Source: Arthrobacter cheniae
GTDB lineage: Bacteria > Actinomycetota > Actinomycetes > Actinomycetales > Micrococcaceae
Reading direction: 5' to 3'
Assembly: GCF_003602275.1 (NCBI RefSeq)
Contig: NZ_QZVT01000008.1
Coordinates: 73,716 to 137,715, forward strand
DNA length: 64,000 nt
Shown here: piece by piece, positions 17,071 to 26,019 of the stretch
How the letters are laid out: every line of letters begins with the position of its first letter
Numbering within the stretch: the first letter of the stretch is position 1
Made by a program: the position numbers and the translations under genes
The notes under the pieces: model-generated
Seen by the model: the letters and a program-made list of their open reading frames with translations, nothing else
Database searches by the model: none
What the model was told of the DNA's origin: nothing

Positions 17071-17445
17071 TCAGAGCCGCAGGGCATCGAGTTCGGCGAG
17101 GGCGCCGTCAGGGCCGACCGTCGCGATGCCGTGCACACGCGCCCATGAGGTCAGCTCCTCGGTGATAGCCCTGGAAATGCCTGACCACCTTGCATAGGGC
17201 AGCACGTAGATGTAGTCGAGGTCTGCCCGTCCGGGATCCAGCAGTCGGAGGCCCCCGCACCCCACCGGCTGTCCCGTCGCCAACTCATAGGCGATAAGGA
17301 AGACGGCTATGCCGGATCCATCATCGTCCGTCATGGTGAGGGCGGCCGGTGCCCGGCCCCGGTCGGTCTCGGCGCGCAGCGCTTCCCGCAGCCCCATGGC
17401 TACGGGGTTGGTCCAGGGGACCTGTCTGACTCTCAACGTCTGCAC
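17071..17445 (-). CDS. GNAT-family N-acetyltransferase
   Basis: 124 residues from GTG 17445 with AGGAGG six bases upstream. GQPVGCGGLRLLDPGRADLDYIYVLP is the central beta-strand region, followed by an acetyl-CoA-binding-like segment YARWSGISRAITEEL that replaces the usual RGxG loop with a degenerate version. The protein is short for the family, and its substrate is unknown. Confidence 0.7.
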   Translation of the reverse strand: MQTLRVRQVPWTNPVAMGLREALRAETDRGRAPAALTMTDDDGSGIAVFLIAYELATGQPVGCGGLRLLDPGRADLDYIYVLPYARWSGISRAITEELTSWARVHGIATVGPDGALAELDALRL

Positions 17446-17574
17446 GGCAGCCTCCTGTGGACAGGGTGTGCTTCCCTACGCTACGGAGCTGCGGTTTCGG
17501 CAGCATTTCCGTGCGCGAAAATCCGTGTGCACGAGTTCCCACCGTGGCGCCGGCCTCGACTACTACCCGACCAC

Positions 17575-19218
17575 TCAGGCGCCGGCGATCGGCCGCCGGG
17601 GGATAATCTGGAACCGCACTGATGACCCCGGGGCAAGTTGCGCCGCCCGGTCGAGATCCGCCGAGACGACGACCGCGATGACCGGGTACCCGCCCGTCAC
17701 CGGGTGGTCGGCGAGGAACAGCAGGGGAAGGCCCGATGGCGGAACCTGCAGGGCTCCCCGCACGGTGCCTTCACTCGGGAGTTCTCCCTTCCTCGTCCGC
17801 ACCAGCGCCGGCCCCTCGAGCCGCAGACCGATCCTGTTCGACTGTGGTGTCACCCACCATGGTGTGGCGCACAGGCGGTCGAGTGCCTCGTCGTCGAACC
17901 AGTCGTCCCGTGGCCCCGGAACCACGCGGAGCACTTCCGGGGCCAGCACCGGTCGCGGTACCTCGGGATGACCGACCGTCGAACCCGGCACCGGATCCCC
18001 GACGGCGAGCTGCAAACCCCTGGCGAGTGCGGGTGGCCCGAGCCCGGACATCGAATCGGTGGAGCGGCTCCCCAGCACTTCTTCGACCACGATGCCTCCC
18101 CGGACCGATGTATAGGCTCGGAGGCCTGATGCCGGCGGCGACTGCAACAGCACTTCTCCATTCCGCAGCAGGAAGGGTGAGCACAGGGCGGGCTCGCGCT
18201 CGCGCCCGTCCGGCATGACGATGGTGAGGCCGACGTCGGCACCGGTCACGGCCAGCACCTGGTCCTCCCTCGCCTCGACTGCCAATCCCCCATTGAGGCT
18301 CTCAATGGCCGCCGAATCCAGCCCATTACCCACCAGCCTGTTCGCTTGTCGCAGCGCGGCTCGGTCCAGTCCGCCCGCCCCGGCGACCCCGAGGGCCATC
18401 AGACCGATCCTGCCGAGATCCTGGATCGTGCTGTAGAGGCCGGGGTCGACGACGGTGAGCCCCGCGGCGCCGGGCCCGGTCGACACACCGGATCCATCGG
18501 TGACGACGGCTGCGCCCGGAAGCGCTGCCGAGCCCTCGGTTCCTGGCGACGGGTGAAGCTCGACGAGCTCGCGTACGGCCGTGAACTGCACGCGATTGCC
18601 GGGCTTGATGAGGGCGGGCTCCTTCCGGTGCGTGTCCCACAGGACGGCGTTCGTCCTGCCGATAAGCTGCCAGCCTCCGGGTGAATCCCTCGGATACACC
18701 GCAGAGAACGTCCCGGCGAGCGCTACCGATCCGGCAGGCACGACGGTCCGTGGTGAATCGCGTCGGGATACTTCGAGCCGCGGATCACCCCCGGTGAGGT
18801 AGGCGAAGCCGGGCGCGAAGCCTCCGAAGGCAGCGACCCAGGGGATCGAGGTGTGGGCCGCGACGACGGCCGCCTCGCTGAGGCCGGTCCGGGCAGCGAC
18901 ATCGGCGAGATCGGCGCCGTCGTACTGGACCTCGATGGTGACCAGGGCGTCGTCCCGGTCGGCCGGGACGGACGGGTCGATCAGCCGGAGCCGTGCCGCG
19001 AGGGCGCCGACCTGGTGTGCTCCCTCCAGCAGGACGAGGAGGGTGCATGCGGCGGCGACCACGTCCACCTGGCCCTCGACGGGGTGCGCGAGCAGGTGCG
19101 CCTGGACACTGAGCACCTCGGGCAGGCCGGGCAACTCGATGAGCAGCCCGCGATCGCCTGCAGGCCGAAGGGTCATGCCTGCGTGGTCTGTGCGGCCGAA
19201 GCCGTCAGGCGAAGGCAT
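17575..19218 (-). CDS. pxpB-pxpC: Fused 5-oxoprolinase subunits PxpB-PxpC
   Basis: 547 residues. Residues ~15-225 are PxpB/KipI-like ([49 protein letters not shown]). Residues ~245-545 are PxpC/KipA-like ([50 protein letters not shown]). In most bacteria these are separate genes. With PxpA they hydrolyse 5-oxoproline (pyroglutamate) to glutamate with ATP. The start overlaps the end of pxpA by 14 bases; ATG 19176 is an alternative start. The protein is cytoplasmic. Confidence 0.9.
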   Translation of the reverse strand: MPSPDGFGRTDHAGMTLRPAGDRGLLIELPGLPEVLSVQAHLLAHPVEGQVDVVAAACTLLVLLEGAHQVGALAARLRLIDPSVPADRDDALVTIEVQYDGADLADVAARTGLSEAAVVAAHTSIPWVAAFGGFAPGFAYLTGGDPRLEVSRRDSPRTVVPAGSVALAGTFSAVYPRDSPGGWQLIGRTNAVLWDTHRKEPALIKPGNRVQFTAVRELVELHPSPGTEGSAALPGAAVVTDGSGVSTGPGAAGLTVVDPGLYSTIQDLGRIGLMALGVAGAGGLDRAALRQANRLVGNGLDSAAIESLNGGLAVEAREDQVLAVTGADVGLTIVMPDGREREPALCSPFLLRNGEVLLQSPPASGLRAYTSVRGGIVVEEVLGSRSTDSMSGLGPPALARGLQLAVGDPVPGSTVGHPEVPRPVLAPEVLRVVPGPRDDWFDDEALDRLCATPWWVTPQSNRIGLRLEGPALVRTRKGELPSEGTVRGALQVPPSGLPLLFLADHPVTGGYPVIAVVVSADLDRAAQLAPGSSVRFQIIPRRPIAGA

Positions 19219-19960
19219 CGATGTCCACGCCCGCGGCGGTCAGGGCCTTGCGCACTGCTGCGGCCATTGCAACTGCACCGGGAGTGTCACCATGCACGCA
19301 GATGCTCTCGGCGTTGATTCCGATGCGTGACCCGTCGATCGCGAGGACCTCACCGTCGGTCGCTATTCGCAGGACATGATCGACGACGTCGGACTCGCTG
19401 TGCAGTACAGACCCCGCTTCGCGCCGGGAGACGAGGGCGCCGTCGGGCTGGTACGCGCGATCCGCGAAGGCCTCGACGACCGTGCGCAACCCGGCCGAAC
19501 GCGCCTCGGCTTCGATCACGGTGTTCGGCAGCACCAGCAGCGGAAGTGCGTCATCGATTTCACGGACAGCCTGAACCACCGCACGGGCCTGGAGTTCGTG
19601 GACGGCGATGGTGTTGTAGAGGGCGCCGTGGGGCTTGACGTACCTGACCGTTGTCCCGGCCGCGCGGGCGAGCGCCTGCAGGGCCCCGATCTGGTAGACG
19701 ACGTCATTGGTCAGTTCCGCAGGCTCGACGTCGATGAACCGCCGCCCGAACCCGGCGAGGTCCCGGTATCCGGGGTGCGCGCCGACGCTGACACCGGCGG
19801 CCGCGGCCGCTGCACAGGTGGCACGGATGCCGGTAGCATCACCGGCGTGGAAGCCGCAGGCCACGTTCGCACTCGACACGGACTCGATGATGCGCGCGTC
19901 ATCACCGAACGTCCAGTTGCCGAAGGATTCCCCGACGTCGCTGTTCAGGTCGATTGCCAC
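19205..19960 (-). CDS. pxpA: 5-oxoprolinase subunit A (LamB/YcsF family)
   Basis: 251 residues. [14 protein letters not shown] opens the protein, then [30 protein letters not shown] and [10 protein letters not shown], all hallmarks of PxpA. The start is a GTG with AAGG upstream. It forms a two-gene operon with the pxpB-pxpC fusion and together they recycle pyroglutamate to glutamate; an ammonium transporter nearby at 15.6 kb makes a nitrogen/glutamate theme plausible. No transporter gene is within the operon. Confidence 0.93.
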   Translation of the reverse strand: MAIDLNSDVGESFGNWTFGDDARIIESVSSANVACGFHAGDATGIRATCAAAAAAGVSVGAHPGYRDLAGFGRRFIDVEPAELTNDVVYQIGALQALARAAGTTVRYVKPHGALYNTIAVHELQARAVVQAVREIDDALPLLVLPNTVIEAEARSAGLRTVVEAFADRAYQPDGALVSRREAGSVLHSESDVVDHVLRIATDGEVLAIDGSRIGINAESICVHGDTPGAVAMAAAVRKALTAAGVDIDAFA

Positions 19961-20040
19961 TGGCAGCCTTCGTCTCGGATTCCAGTCATGGTCAAGTCAA
20001 ACATGCCCTCCGGCAGCGCCAGGAGAAGGCTTCCACCCGG

Positions 20041-20061
20041 AGCCCCGTGGAGACACGGGCT
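20041..20061 (-). terminator. Possible terminator after the CDGSH gene
   Basis: An imperfect hairpin, AGCCCGTG paired with CACGGGGCT around a TCTC loop on the minus strand, starts right at the CDGSH stop. There is no T-run. Confidence 0.35.
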
Positions 20062-20322
20062 TCAGGGCTCGGACCGGAAGCCGGTCAGCTTGTGCGAGCC
20101 GTCGCAGTAGGGCTTCAGCACGGACGCTCCGCACCGGCAGAGTGCTACGGTCCGGCGGGTCCGGGGCAGTTCCTCGCCGTCGGCGCCGACCAGTTCGAAA
20201 TCGCCGCGGATGAGCAGTGGCCCATTGGGACAGGCGACGATGGACACCGGGGCGGCGTTGCCGGAATTCAGTGACCGCTCGGGCACGGGGACCGGTGCCT
20301 TCGGCGTCATGTCCGCAGTCAC
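20062..20322 (-). CDS. CDGSH iron-sulphur domain protein
   Basis: 86 residues. LCRCGASVLKPYCDGSHKL fits the pattern C-x-C-x2-S-x3-P-x-C-D-G-S-H exactly: three Cys and one His that bind a [2Fe-2S] cluster in mitoNEET-like proteins. The N-terminal half (PNGPLLIRGDFELVGADGEEL) is the usual lead-in domain of bacterial CDGSH proteins. Its ATG overlaps the stop of the upstream redox-enzyme gene (ATGA), so translation is coupled and the cluster protein may be an electron donor for that enzyme; that role is inference. Confidence 0.9.
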   Translation of the reverse strand: MTADMTPKAPVPVPERSLNSGNAAPVSIVACPNGPLLIRGDFELVGADGEELPRTRRTVALCRCGASVLKPYCDGSHKLTGFRSEP

Positions 20323-21353
20323 GACGCCATCGCAGCCGAGGGTCGCAAGGACGAGCGGCCACTCTCCCAGGCCTCCATGATGTGGATCGTCATCCGGGTG
20401 TCGATGGCGAGTCCGGCGGCAGCGCCGAACAGCACGTCCTGCAGGAGGCCTGGATCGGACTCGACCAGGCCGCCCGCCATGTCCCGGCCGGCGATCTGCT
20501 CGTGGACGGCATCCGCTTCGACGTGCTCGTCGAAGTACTCCGTCGCGCCCTCCCCGTACCCGTGGCGCTTGAATCCGCGTGAGTACAGGCGATTGGGCTG
20601 GGAAGAGGTCATCTCGTACGCGGCGAGATGCCCGACCGCCGCTCCCCGCAGCCTGCGGTTCAGCCCGAAGAGTGACATCACATTGTTCGTGGCCAGCGTG
20701 ATCGCAGGCGCGGCGTCCAGATAGGCGCCGTACGTGTCATCCATACCGAGCTCTCGCATGGTGCGGGCAAAGAGGGCGGAGTGCATGCGGGCCGGAAGAC
20801 CGTTGCCGTACTCGTCCGCCTGGATCTCCACCAAGGCCGCCTTCGCACGGCCGGACAACCTCGGGATGGCGAACGTGTGCGGGTCCGCCTCCTTGAGCTG
20901 GAAGATGGACTTGTGCACGGCGAACTCGTGCAACTGGTCATCCGTGGCGGACTTCGCCACGAAGCGGGACATGCTGGGCCCCGAGTCCGCACCCGTCATG
21001 CGGAAGAGCTCCGCACACACGGCCTCACTCGTGGTGCCGGGCAGGTCGCCGAGGATCACCTCGTCGCGGACCCTGCGCTCGAATGCCTTCTCGATCTGCT
21101 GTCGCACGCGCAGCAGATCCGGATTCCATTCCCAGTCGTCGCCGGCTTCATCGATGCCGCTGTAGTGCAGCTCGTACAGACAGAAGAGCGCGAGCTGCAG
21201 GTCGTCGTCATACAGGATGTCCGGTACAGCGGCCACGGCTTCCTCGACGAGCGTGGCCAATCGGGCGAGGGAGTCCTGTCCGGCGTCGACCGTTCCGGTG
21301 ATGGTGTTCAGGACAAGGGTGCTGATCTCTCCGCGCGGGGAGGGTTGCTTCAT
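20319..21353 (-). CDS. Iron-containing redox enzyme (heme-oxygenase-like fold)
   Basis: 344 residues from ATG 21353 (TTG 21356 also possible); AGAGG lies six bases upstream. Blocks FCLYELHYSGIDEAGDDWEWNP, FAVHKSIFQLKEADPHTFAIPRLSGRAKAALVEIQADEYGNG and HVEADAVHEQIAGRDMAGG carry Glu/His/Asp candidates for a di-iron or mono-iron site, as in the iron-containing redox (HDO-like) family. Members act as oxidases or oxygenases; no substrate is inferred. The gene is coupled to the CDGSH gene. A palindrome TAAG-CGTA-CTTT lies ~50 bases upstream, linking it to the MarR-type regulon. Confidence 0.8.
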   Translation of the reverse strand: MKQPSPRGEISTLVLNTITGTVDAGQDSLARLATLVEEAVAAVPDILYDDDLQLALFCLYELHYSGIDEAGDDWEWNPDLLRVRQQIEKAFERRVRDEVILGDLPGTTSEAVCAELFRMTGADSGPSMSRFVAKSATDDQLHEFAVHKSIFQLKEADPHTFAIPRLSGRAKAALVEIQADEYGNGLPARMHSALFARTMRELGMDDTYGAYLDAAPAITLATNNVMSLFGLNRRLRGAAVGHLAAYEMTSSQPNRLYSRGFKRHGYGEGATEYFDEHVEADAVHEQIAGRDMAGGLVESDPGLLQDVLFGAAAGLAIDTRMTIHIMEAWESGRSSLRPSAAMAS

Positions 21354-21403
21354 CAAAGGCCTCTTCTGTCGACGTGCGTACGCGCTGGGTGCGGCAGTAA
21401 TGC

Positions 21404-21415
21404 TAAGCGTACTTT
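21404..21415. promoter_or_regulatory. TAAG-N4-CTTA-type operator before the redox enzyme/CDGSH operon
   Basis: TAAGCGTACTTT, seven of eight outer bases matching the perfect form found at 23128. It is ~50 bases upstream of the start at 21353, a typical repressor or activator position. Confidence 0.55.
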
Positions 21416-21580
21416 GCTTCTATCGGTGGGAAGTGCTCCTCGCTCGTGCACCCGGCACCTCGGGGCCGGGTTGCACCACGGCCCGGATGGACACGACGAC
21501 GCCGGACCGCCGGTTCTCGGGGGAACCTGCCGATCCGGCGTCGTTTCCAGTGTTCTTCGCTGGGCCGGGAACGCTTTGTA

Positions 21581-22036
21581 CTAGGCCCGGCGCGTGGTGT
21601 CCCGCTTGCGGCTCAGGGCCAGCGCTAGAGCGATCATGGCCACAGCAAGGAAGAGGTGGAGCCAGTTGTCCGCGCTGTTCACAGGCACGAAGTTGGCCGC
21701 GGAGTCCTGGCCGATGACGAGCCCGTAGATCCACAGGATGGCATAGATGATGCCGCCACCGAGGAGGTAGTTGCGGGCCCCCGATACCGTCTTCGCCATC
21801 GCGAGACCCGCGACACCGAAGAGGAGGTGCACGATGTTGTGGAGGATCGAGACCTGGAAGATGCCGAGCAGCATCGCCTGCGACTCGTGGCCGGCGAACA
21901 TCATCGTGTTGTAGTTGGAGGTGATCCCCGGGATGAATCCGAGGATTCCGACCAGCAGGAAGACGGCGCCCATTGCCTGCGCAGCCCGCTGCAGGGTGGT
22001 CCGGCCGTTATCCGTGCGGTTATTCGTACTTGTCAT
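21581..22036 (-). CDS. DUF4383 membrane protein
   Basis: 151 residues with four predicted membrane helices (AMGAVFLLVGILGFIPG, ILHNIVHLLFGVAGLAMA, LLGGGIIYAILWIYGLVIG, LHLFLAVAMIALALAL). The motif VSILHNIVHLLFG is characteristic of DUF4383. The function is unknown. AAGGAGA precedes the ATG. It follows the manganese catalase gene by 33 bases and is probably in the same transcript. Confidence 0.88.
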   Translation of the reverse strand: MTSTNNRTDNGRTTLQRAAQAMGAVFLLVGILGFIPGITSNYNTMMFAGHESQAMLLGIFQVSILHNIVHLLFGVAGLAMAKTVSGARNYLLGGGIIYAILWIYGLVIGQDSAANFVPVNSADNWLHLFLAVAMIALALALSRKRDTTRRA

Positions 22037-22069
22037 GACGATCTCCTTCTCTTCGGATAGTGCGAACAG

Positions 22070-22951
22070 TTATTCGCGGTTGAGTTTGTCCTGGACGGTG
22101 CCGGCCATCTTCTCCACGGTGTTCGGGATCTCGGTGGTGCCGTAGAAGCGCGCATCCGGGTGGGTGGGCGGAGGCATGGGGGCCGACGTCGTCGGACCCT
22201 CGTGGTAGGTGAACTCACCCTTGCCGTCCGGCGTCGGACCCGAGGCCCAGCTGCCCTCGGACGCCGTCTTGCCATCCGAGAAGTTCAGGTATTGGTAGGA
22301 CACCTCACGGGCTTCCTTCTTGATCGGGAAGTTGCTGGGCACCGGAAGCTCCTCCATCTTGGATTCCTGCAGCTCCCTGGCAGCGGCGATCCACTGGTTC
22401 TGGTGCATGGTGTCGCGCGCCAGGAGGAAGGAGAGCATATCCCTCACGCCATGATCGTCCGTCATGTGGTACAGGCGGGCTACCTGGAGCCGCCCCTGCA
22501 TCTCCGCGTTGGCATTTGCGGTGAAGTCCGCGAGCAGATTTCCGCTCGCCGTGATGTAGCTTCCCTGCCAGGGGTTGCCATTGCTGTCCGCGGCACGTGC
22601 CCCCGCTCCAGCCACGATGGCCTGCTGCATATCGGTTCCCCCGATGACCGCTGCGACCGCTGGATCGGCCTGGATGGAGTCCTCCGTTATACCCAGGGGT
22701 GCCTTCTCGAGGAGCTGCGCGATCATCGTCGCAAGCATCTCGACGTGGCCCATCTCCTCCGCACCGATGCCGAAAAGCAGGTCACGGTACTTGCCGGGGA
22801 TGTGGGCGTTCCAGGCTTGGAAGCTGTACTGCAGCGCCACGGTGATCTCGCCGTACTGGCCGCCGAGCACCTCCTGGAGCTTACGAGCGTAGACGGCGTC
22901 GGGCTTGTCCGGGTTGGCCTTGTACTGGAGTTCCTGTTTGTGGAAAAACAC
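22070..22951 (-). CDS. Manganese catalase
   Basis: 293 residues from GTG 22951, chosen because GGGAGG lies upstream and because this start puts the metal ligands at the family's standard numbers: Glu35 in GQYGEI, Glu66 and His69 in AEEMGHVE. Later ligands sit in ANAEMQGRLQVARLYHMTDD and ARDTMHQNQW. The usual N-terminus FFHKQELQY is intact. The enzyme disproportionates hydrogen peroxide with a di-manganese centre in the cytoplasm. A perfect operator-like TAAG-CGTA-CTTA is ~120 bases upstream, and DUF4383 follows in the same unit. Confidence 0.95.
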   Translation of the reverse strand: MFFHKQELQYKANPDKPDAVYARKLQEVLGGQYGEITVALQYSFQAWNAHIPGKYRDLLFGIGAEEMGHVEMLATMIAQLLEKAPLGITEDSIQADPAVAAVIGGTDMQQAIVAGAGARAADSNGNPWQGSYITASGNLLADFTANANAEMQGRLQVARLYHMTDDHGVRDMLSFLLARDTMHQNQWIAAARELQESKMEELPVPSNFPIKKEAREVSYQYLNFSDGKTASEGSWASGPTPDGKGEFTYHEGPTTSAPMPPPTHPDARFYGTTEIPNTVEKMAGTVQDKLNRE

Positions 22952-23070
22952 GGGGTGGTTTCCTCCCAACGTCAGGTCCCCTAGGGGTTGGTCCGCCCCT
23001 TCTGGAAGCGGCCGCGGAGGGGTCCTCTTGATTCCACGCTAGCCATGCAACTAGGATTTTCGGTAGATAG

Positions 23071-23082
23071 TAAGCGTACTTA
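23071..23082. promoter_or_regulatory. TAAG-N4-CTTA operator before Mn-catalase
   Basis: TAAGCGTACTTA has perfect outer arms. It lies between the divergent catalase (start 22951) and the gene at 23236 and may serve the catalase side. Confidence 0.6.
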
Positions 23083-23127
23083 TTTAGAAGTTGCGGTTTC
23101 TCGACAAAGAGCTTGCATGGTTGATGG

Positions 23128-23139
23128 TAAGCATGCTTA
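23128..23139. promoter_or_regulatory. TAAG-N4-CTTA operator before the LEA-like operon
   Basis: TAAGCATGCTTA, a perfect 12-base palindrome, 97 bases before the ATG at 23236. It is 57 bases from the site at 23071 in the same divergent promoter region. Confidence 0.6.
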
Positions 23140-23235
23140 GCTTCAGTGACACGTCCAGCACGAGATGCCGGACCATCGCATCGAGAACACGATGGAGCGT
23201 CCGCTTTAACGGCAATATCAACGTAAGGAATCACC

Positions 23236-24108
23236 ATGACTACGCAGAATTGGCCGCAGGATCCCCTGGTTCCCTCCACGACCGGCAACGAGGCGTCCAC
23301 CTCTGACCTCGGAGCCCACCAGCTCGGCACCTCGGATCTCACCGGCGGCACTACCGGCTCGAACGACTCGAAGACCTCCGTCGCGAAGGACCAGGCCAAG
23401 CAGGTAGGCCAGGACGGCAAGGAAGCAGCGAAGAACGTGGCCGGCACCGCCGCGTCCGAGGCGAAGAACGTCGCCGGCACAGCCGCATCCGAGGCGAAGA
23501 ATGTCGCCGCCGAGGCGGGTTCGCAGGCCAAGAATCTCCTGGGCACGGTCACCTCCGAGGTCAAGAACCAGGCAGGCACGCAGCAGCAGAAGATCACCGA
23601 AGGTATTCGCGGCATCTCCGACGAGCTCAAGTCGATGGCCGAGAAGTCGGACAATCACATGGTGTCCAACATCGTTCAGCAGGCATCGCAGCGCACCGGC
23701 TCCGCAGCCAGCTGGCTCGAAGGCCGCGACGCCACCGACATCCTTGAGGACGTCAAGGCTTTCGCCCGGCGCAAGCCCGGCGCGTTCCTCGCAATCGCAG
23801 CCGGTTCCGGGCTCCTCGTCGGACGTCTGACCCGCGGAATGACGGGCAACCGCGACTCGAACACGACGTCGAGCGGCCAGAACGCCTCGTCTACCGGCAC
23901 CAGCACTGCAGGCACGTACGGCGGCTACACCGAGGTCGGCTCCGACAGCTACAGCGGAGTTCCCGCCACGGGTGGTTTCGGTGAGACCCGCGGTCAGCAC
24001 GTGGCCGGCTCGAATCCGGCCTTCGTCGACCCCACGGACGACTACCCGACCATCCCGCCGGGCACCCCTCCCGTAGGGACCCTTCCGAATGACGGGAGCC
24101 TGCGCTGA
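23236..24108 (+). CDS. LEA-like 11-mer repeat protein with one hydrophobic segment
   Basis: 290 residues. Residues ~65-100 contain an exact 11-residue period (AKNVAGTAASE twice, then a diverged copy), the spacing of group 3 LEA proteins that form amphipathic helices on drying. Residues ~180-197 (PGAFLAIAAGSGLLVGRL) form one short membrane segment, and the C-terminus is a Ser/Thr/Gly/Pro-rich low-complexity tail. AAGGA precedes the ATG. It is the first of three genes with overlapping ends, so an operon is near certain. Role in desiccation or envelope stress is inference from repeats and context. Confidence 0.8.
   Translation: MTTQNWPQDPLVPSTTGNEASTSDLGAHQLGTSDLTGGTTGSNDSKTSVAKDQAKQVGQDGKEAAKNVAGTAASEAKNVAGTAASEAKNVAAEAGSQAKNLLGTVTSEVKNQAGTQQQKITEGIRGISDELKSMAEKSDNHMVSNIVQQASQRTGSAASWLEGRDATDILEDVKAFARRKPGAFLAIAAGSGLLVGRLTRGMTGNRDSNTTSSGQNASSTGTSTAGTYGGYTEVGSDSYSGVPATGGFGETRGQHVAGSNPAFVDPTDDYPTIPPGTPPVGTLPNDGSLR
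23428..23493 (+). repeat. Two tandem 33-base repeats encoding LEA-like 11-mers
   Basis: Copies at 23428-23460 and 23461-23493 encode AKNVAGTAASE-type units; a third, diverged copy follows. The 33-base period keeps the frame. Confidence 0.85.
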
Positions 24109-24560
24109 TGAGTGAGGCATACACCAGCGGCGCGCATCAGGCCGCCGCCCCCCTGCCGACCGAGGCCGAGCAGCGCTCGGCCGACGCCACGGTCGGCGAA
24201 CTGCTCGGGGAGGTGACGAAGAACCTCTCGAAGCTGATGCGGCAGGAAGTCGCGCTGGCGAAAGCCGAAGCCACGGAGTCCGCGAAGGTAGCCGGAAAGG
24301 GTGCCGGCATGTTCGCCGGAGCTGCGATCGGTGGTCACTTCGTCCTCCTGTTCCTCTCCCTCGCCCTCATGTGGGGACTCGACGCACTCATGCCGATCGG
24401 CTGGGCCGCCGTCATCGTCGCCGTCATCTGGGGCATCATCGCCGCAGTGCTGGCAGCCAAGGGCAAGAAGGAAATGCAGCAGGTCAAGGGCCTCCCCCAA
24501 ACCGCGGAGACCGTCAAAGAGATCCCACCGACACTGAAACCAGGTGAGCAGACACGATGA
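24108..24560 (+). CDS. Phage-holin-superfamily-like membrane protein (Actinobacterial Holin-X type)
   Basis: 150 residues. The amphipathic stretch TVGELLGEVTKNLSKLMRQEVALAKAEA precedes two membrane helices (GAAIGGHFVLLFLSLALMWG and GWAAVIVAVIWGIIAAVLAA), the layout of chromosomally encoded actinobacterial holin-X proteins. Despite the name there is no phage gene nearby, so a lysis role is unlikely. The start overlaps the previous stop (TGATG) and its end overlaps the next start (ATGA). Confidence 0.85.
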   Translation: MSEAYTSGAHQAAAPLPTEAEQRSADATVGELLGEVTKNLSKLMRQEVALAKAEATESAKVAGKGAGMFAGAAIGGHFVLLFLSLALMWGLDALMPIGWAAVIVAVIWGIIAAVLAAKGKKEMQQVKGLPQTAETVKEIPPTLKPGEQTR

Positions 24561-25273
24561 GCCAGACGCCAGAAGAAATCCGCGCAGATATCGAACGTAC
24601 CCGCATGGAGTTGGGCACCGACGTCGACGCAGTGGCAGACAAGGTCAACCCTGCCAACATCGCACACCGACAGACCGAGAAGGTCAAGAACAGCTTCAGT
24701 AACGTCAGGGAGACCGTCATGGGCAAGGCCGAGGACGTCAAGGATTCCGTACTCGGCAAGGCCGAGGACGTGAAGGACACGGTTGCGGACAAGGCCGGGC
24801 ATGCCAAGGGCAAGGCCGGAAGCGGCCTGGGCAATGCCCACTCAGCCACCGGAACCGCGAAGGACAAGCTGCACAGCGCCGGCCAGGCCGCCCAGGGCGC
24901 ACCTCACCAGCTCAGCAGCAAGGCCGCGGGCAACCCGCTCGCTGCCGGCCTGATCGCCTTCGGCGCCGGCCTTCTCGTCGCCAGCATCATCCCGGCGACT
25001 CAGAAGGAGCAGCAGGCCGCTTCGCAGCTCAAGGAGCAGGTCGCTCCCTTGAAGGAAAAGGTCACCGAGGCAGCCAAGCAGGTCGTCGCGGAGGTCAAGG
25101 AGCCTGCCCAGGAGGCCGTGCAGTCCGTCAAGGAGTCGGCCACCGATTCGGTCCAGACGGTGAAGGGCGAGGGGCAGCACGCCGCTGGTCAGGTCAAGGA
25201 CCAGGGCCAGCAGGCTGCAAGTGATGTCAAGGGCAGCGCCCAGGGCGCGAAGTCCAGCGTCCAGCAGAGCTGA
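24557..25273 (+). CDS. DUF3618 protein with LEA-like 11-mers and Lys/Gln-rich tail
   Basis: 238 residues. The N-terminus MSQTPEEIRADIERTRMELG is the DUF3618 signature. Next come 11-residue units GKAEDVKDSVL, GKAEDVKDTVA and DKAGHAKGKAG, then a membrane segment NPLAAGLIAFGAGLLVASII (~125-145) and a long charged helix-forming tail of repeated KE/EAV/QT motifs. It shares the 11-residue repeat logic with the first gene of this operon. Probably an inner-membrane-anchored protein with cytoplasmic amphipathic arms; function unproven. Confidence 0.85.
   Translation: MSQTPEEIRADIERTRMELGTDVDAVADKVNPANIAHRQTEKVKNSFSNVRETVMGKAEDVKDSVLGKAEDVKDTVADKAGHAKGKAGSGLGNAHSATGTAKDKLHSAGQAAQGAPHQLSSKAAGNPLAAGLIAFGAGLLVASIIPATQKEQQAASQLKEQVAPLKEKVTEAAKQVVAEVKEPAQEAVQSVKESATDSVQTVKGEGQHAAGQVKDQGQQAASDVKGSAQGAKSSVQQS
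24722..24787 (+). repeat. Two tandem 33-base repeats in the DUF3618 gene
   Basis: 24722-24754 and 24755-24787 encode GKAEDVKDSVL and GKAEDVKDTVA. The period is the same as in the gene at 23236. Confidence 0.85.
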
Positions 25274-25291
25274 TATACGTTCCAGAGCTCA

Positions 25292-25335
25292 CGAGGGAGG
25301 CCGTCGGATTCGTCCGGCGACCTCCCTCGGCTTTT
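25292..25335 (+). terminator. Intrinsic terminator of the LEA-like operon
   Basis: A long stem, CGAGGGAGG... paired with ...CCTCCCTCG, with a TTCG tetraloop and one mismatch, is followed by a CTTTTT run. This is the clearest rho-independent terminator in the window. Confidence 0.9.
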
Positions 25336-25428
25336 TGTCCTGAATCCCACCGAACATTCCACCGAGAATCCCACCGAGGCGTCCGTAGACGCTGACGTTA
25401 TCTCCGGTGCGCCTGCAGCAAGGCACCA

Positions 25429-26019
25429 TCAGCTGAGCATCACCCCTGCCTCCGCCAGACCGACAATGGGTTGCCGATACTCCACGGAGAGAATCTCGAG
25501 CATTGCCTCGGCGTACTGCTCATTGGTGCTGCCGATGGCGTCCCGCACGTAGGCCACCCGAAAGTTTCCTGCGAACGCGTCCGCGCCGGTATGCGCCACA
25601 CAGTTGTGCGTCGAGACACCGGCGAGTACGAGGTGTTCGACCCCAAGGCTTCGCAGCCGCTCTGCCAGGTCGGTACCGAAAAAGGCGCTGTCCCGGGTCT
25701 TCGTCACCGTCTCCAGCCCGTCCACGCGAAGCCCCTGCACGGGGTCGGCCTGGTGGGATCCGCGGAAGATGAAGCCCTGGTCGTCGTCGAGCATCGACAG
25801 CGTCCACGAGGAACGATCGCTCAGGTGCTCCGTGCGTGCCACGAGAACCGGGGCACCGCTCCGGACCGCTGTGTCGATGAGCGTGTTGCAGGCCGTCACC
25901 AGGGCGGACCGGGACCGTGCAAGCAACTCGTCCTCAAAGAAAGCATTCTGCATGTCGATGACCAGCAGGGCCGTCCTGTTACGGGTGGTGGCTGCCGAGG
26001 ACGCGTCAGAGGGCGGCAT
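25429..26019 (-). CDS. Isochorismatase-like cysteine hydrolase
   Basis: 196 residues from ATG 26019 (an extension to 26118 is open but Ser/Arg-rich and unlike the family). LLVIDMQNAFFEDE supplies the catalytic Asp, TKTRDSAFFGTDL the Lys and GVSTHNCVAHTGADA the nucleophile Cys. The family includes nicotinamidases, N-carbamoylsarcosine amidases and similar hydrolases; substrate not predictable. It is convergent with the LEA-like operon. Confidence 0.87.
   Translation of the reverse strand: MPPSDASSAATTRNRTALLVIDMQNAFFEDELLARSRSALVTACNTLIDTAVRSGAPVLVARTEHLSDRSSWTLSMLDDDQGFIFRGSHQADPVQGLRVDGLETVTKTRDSAFFGTDLAERLRSLGVEHLVLAGVSTHNCVAHTGADAFAGNFRVAYVRDAIGSTNEQYAEAMLEILSVEYRQPIVGLAEAGVMLS

Noticed and set aside
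24108..24560. Prophage remnant suggested by a holin-like gene
   Set aside because: No other phage gene, integrase or attachment site; holin-X proteins are common chromosomal genes in actinobacteria.
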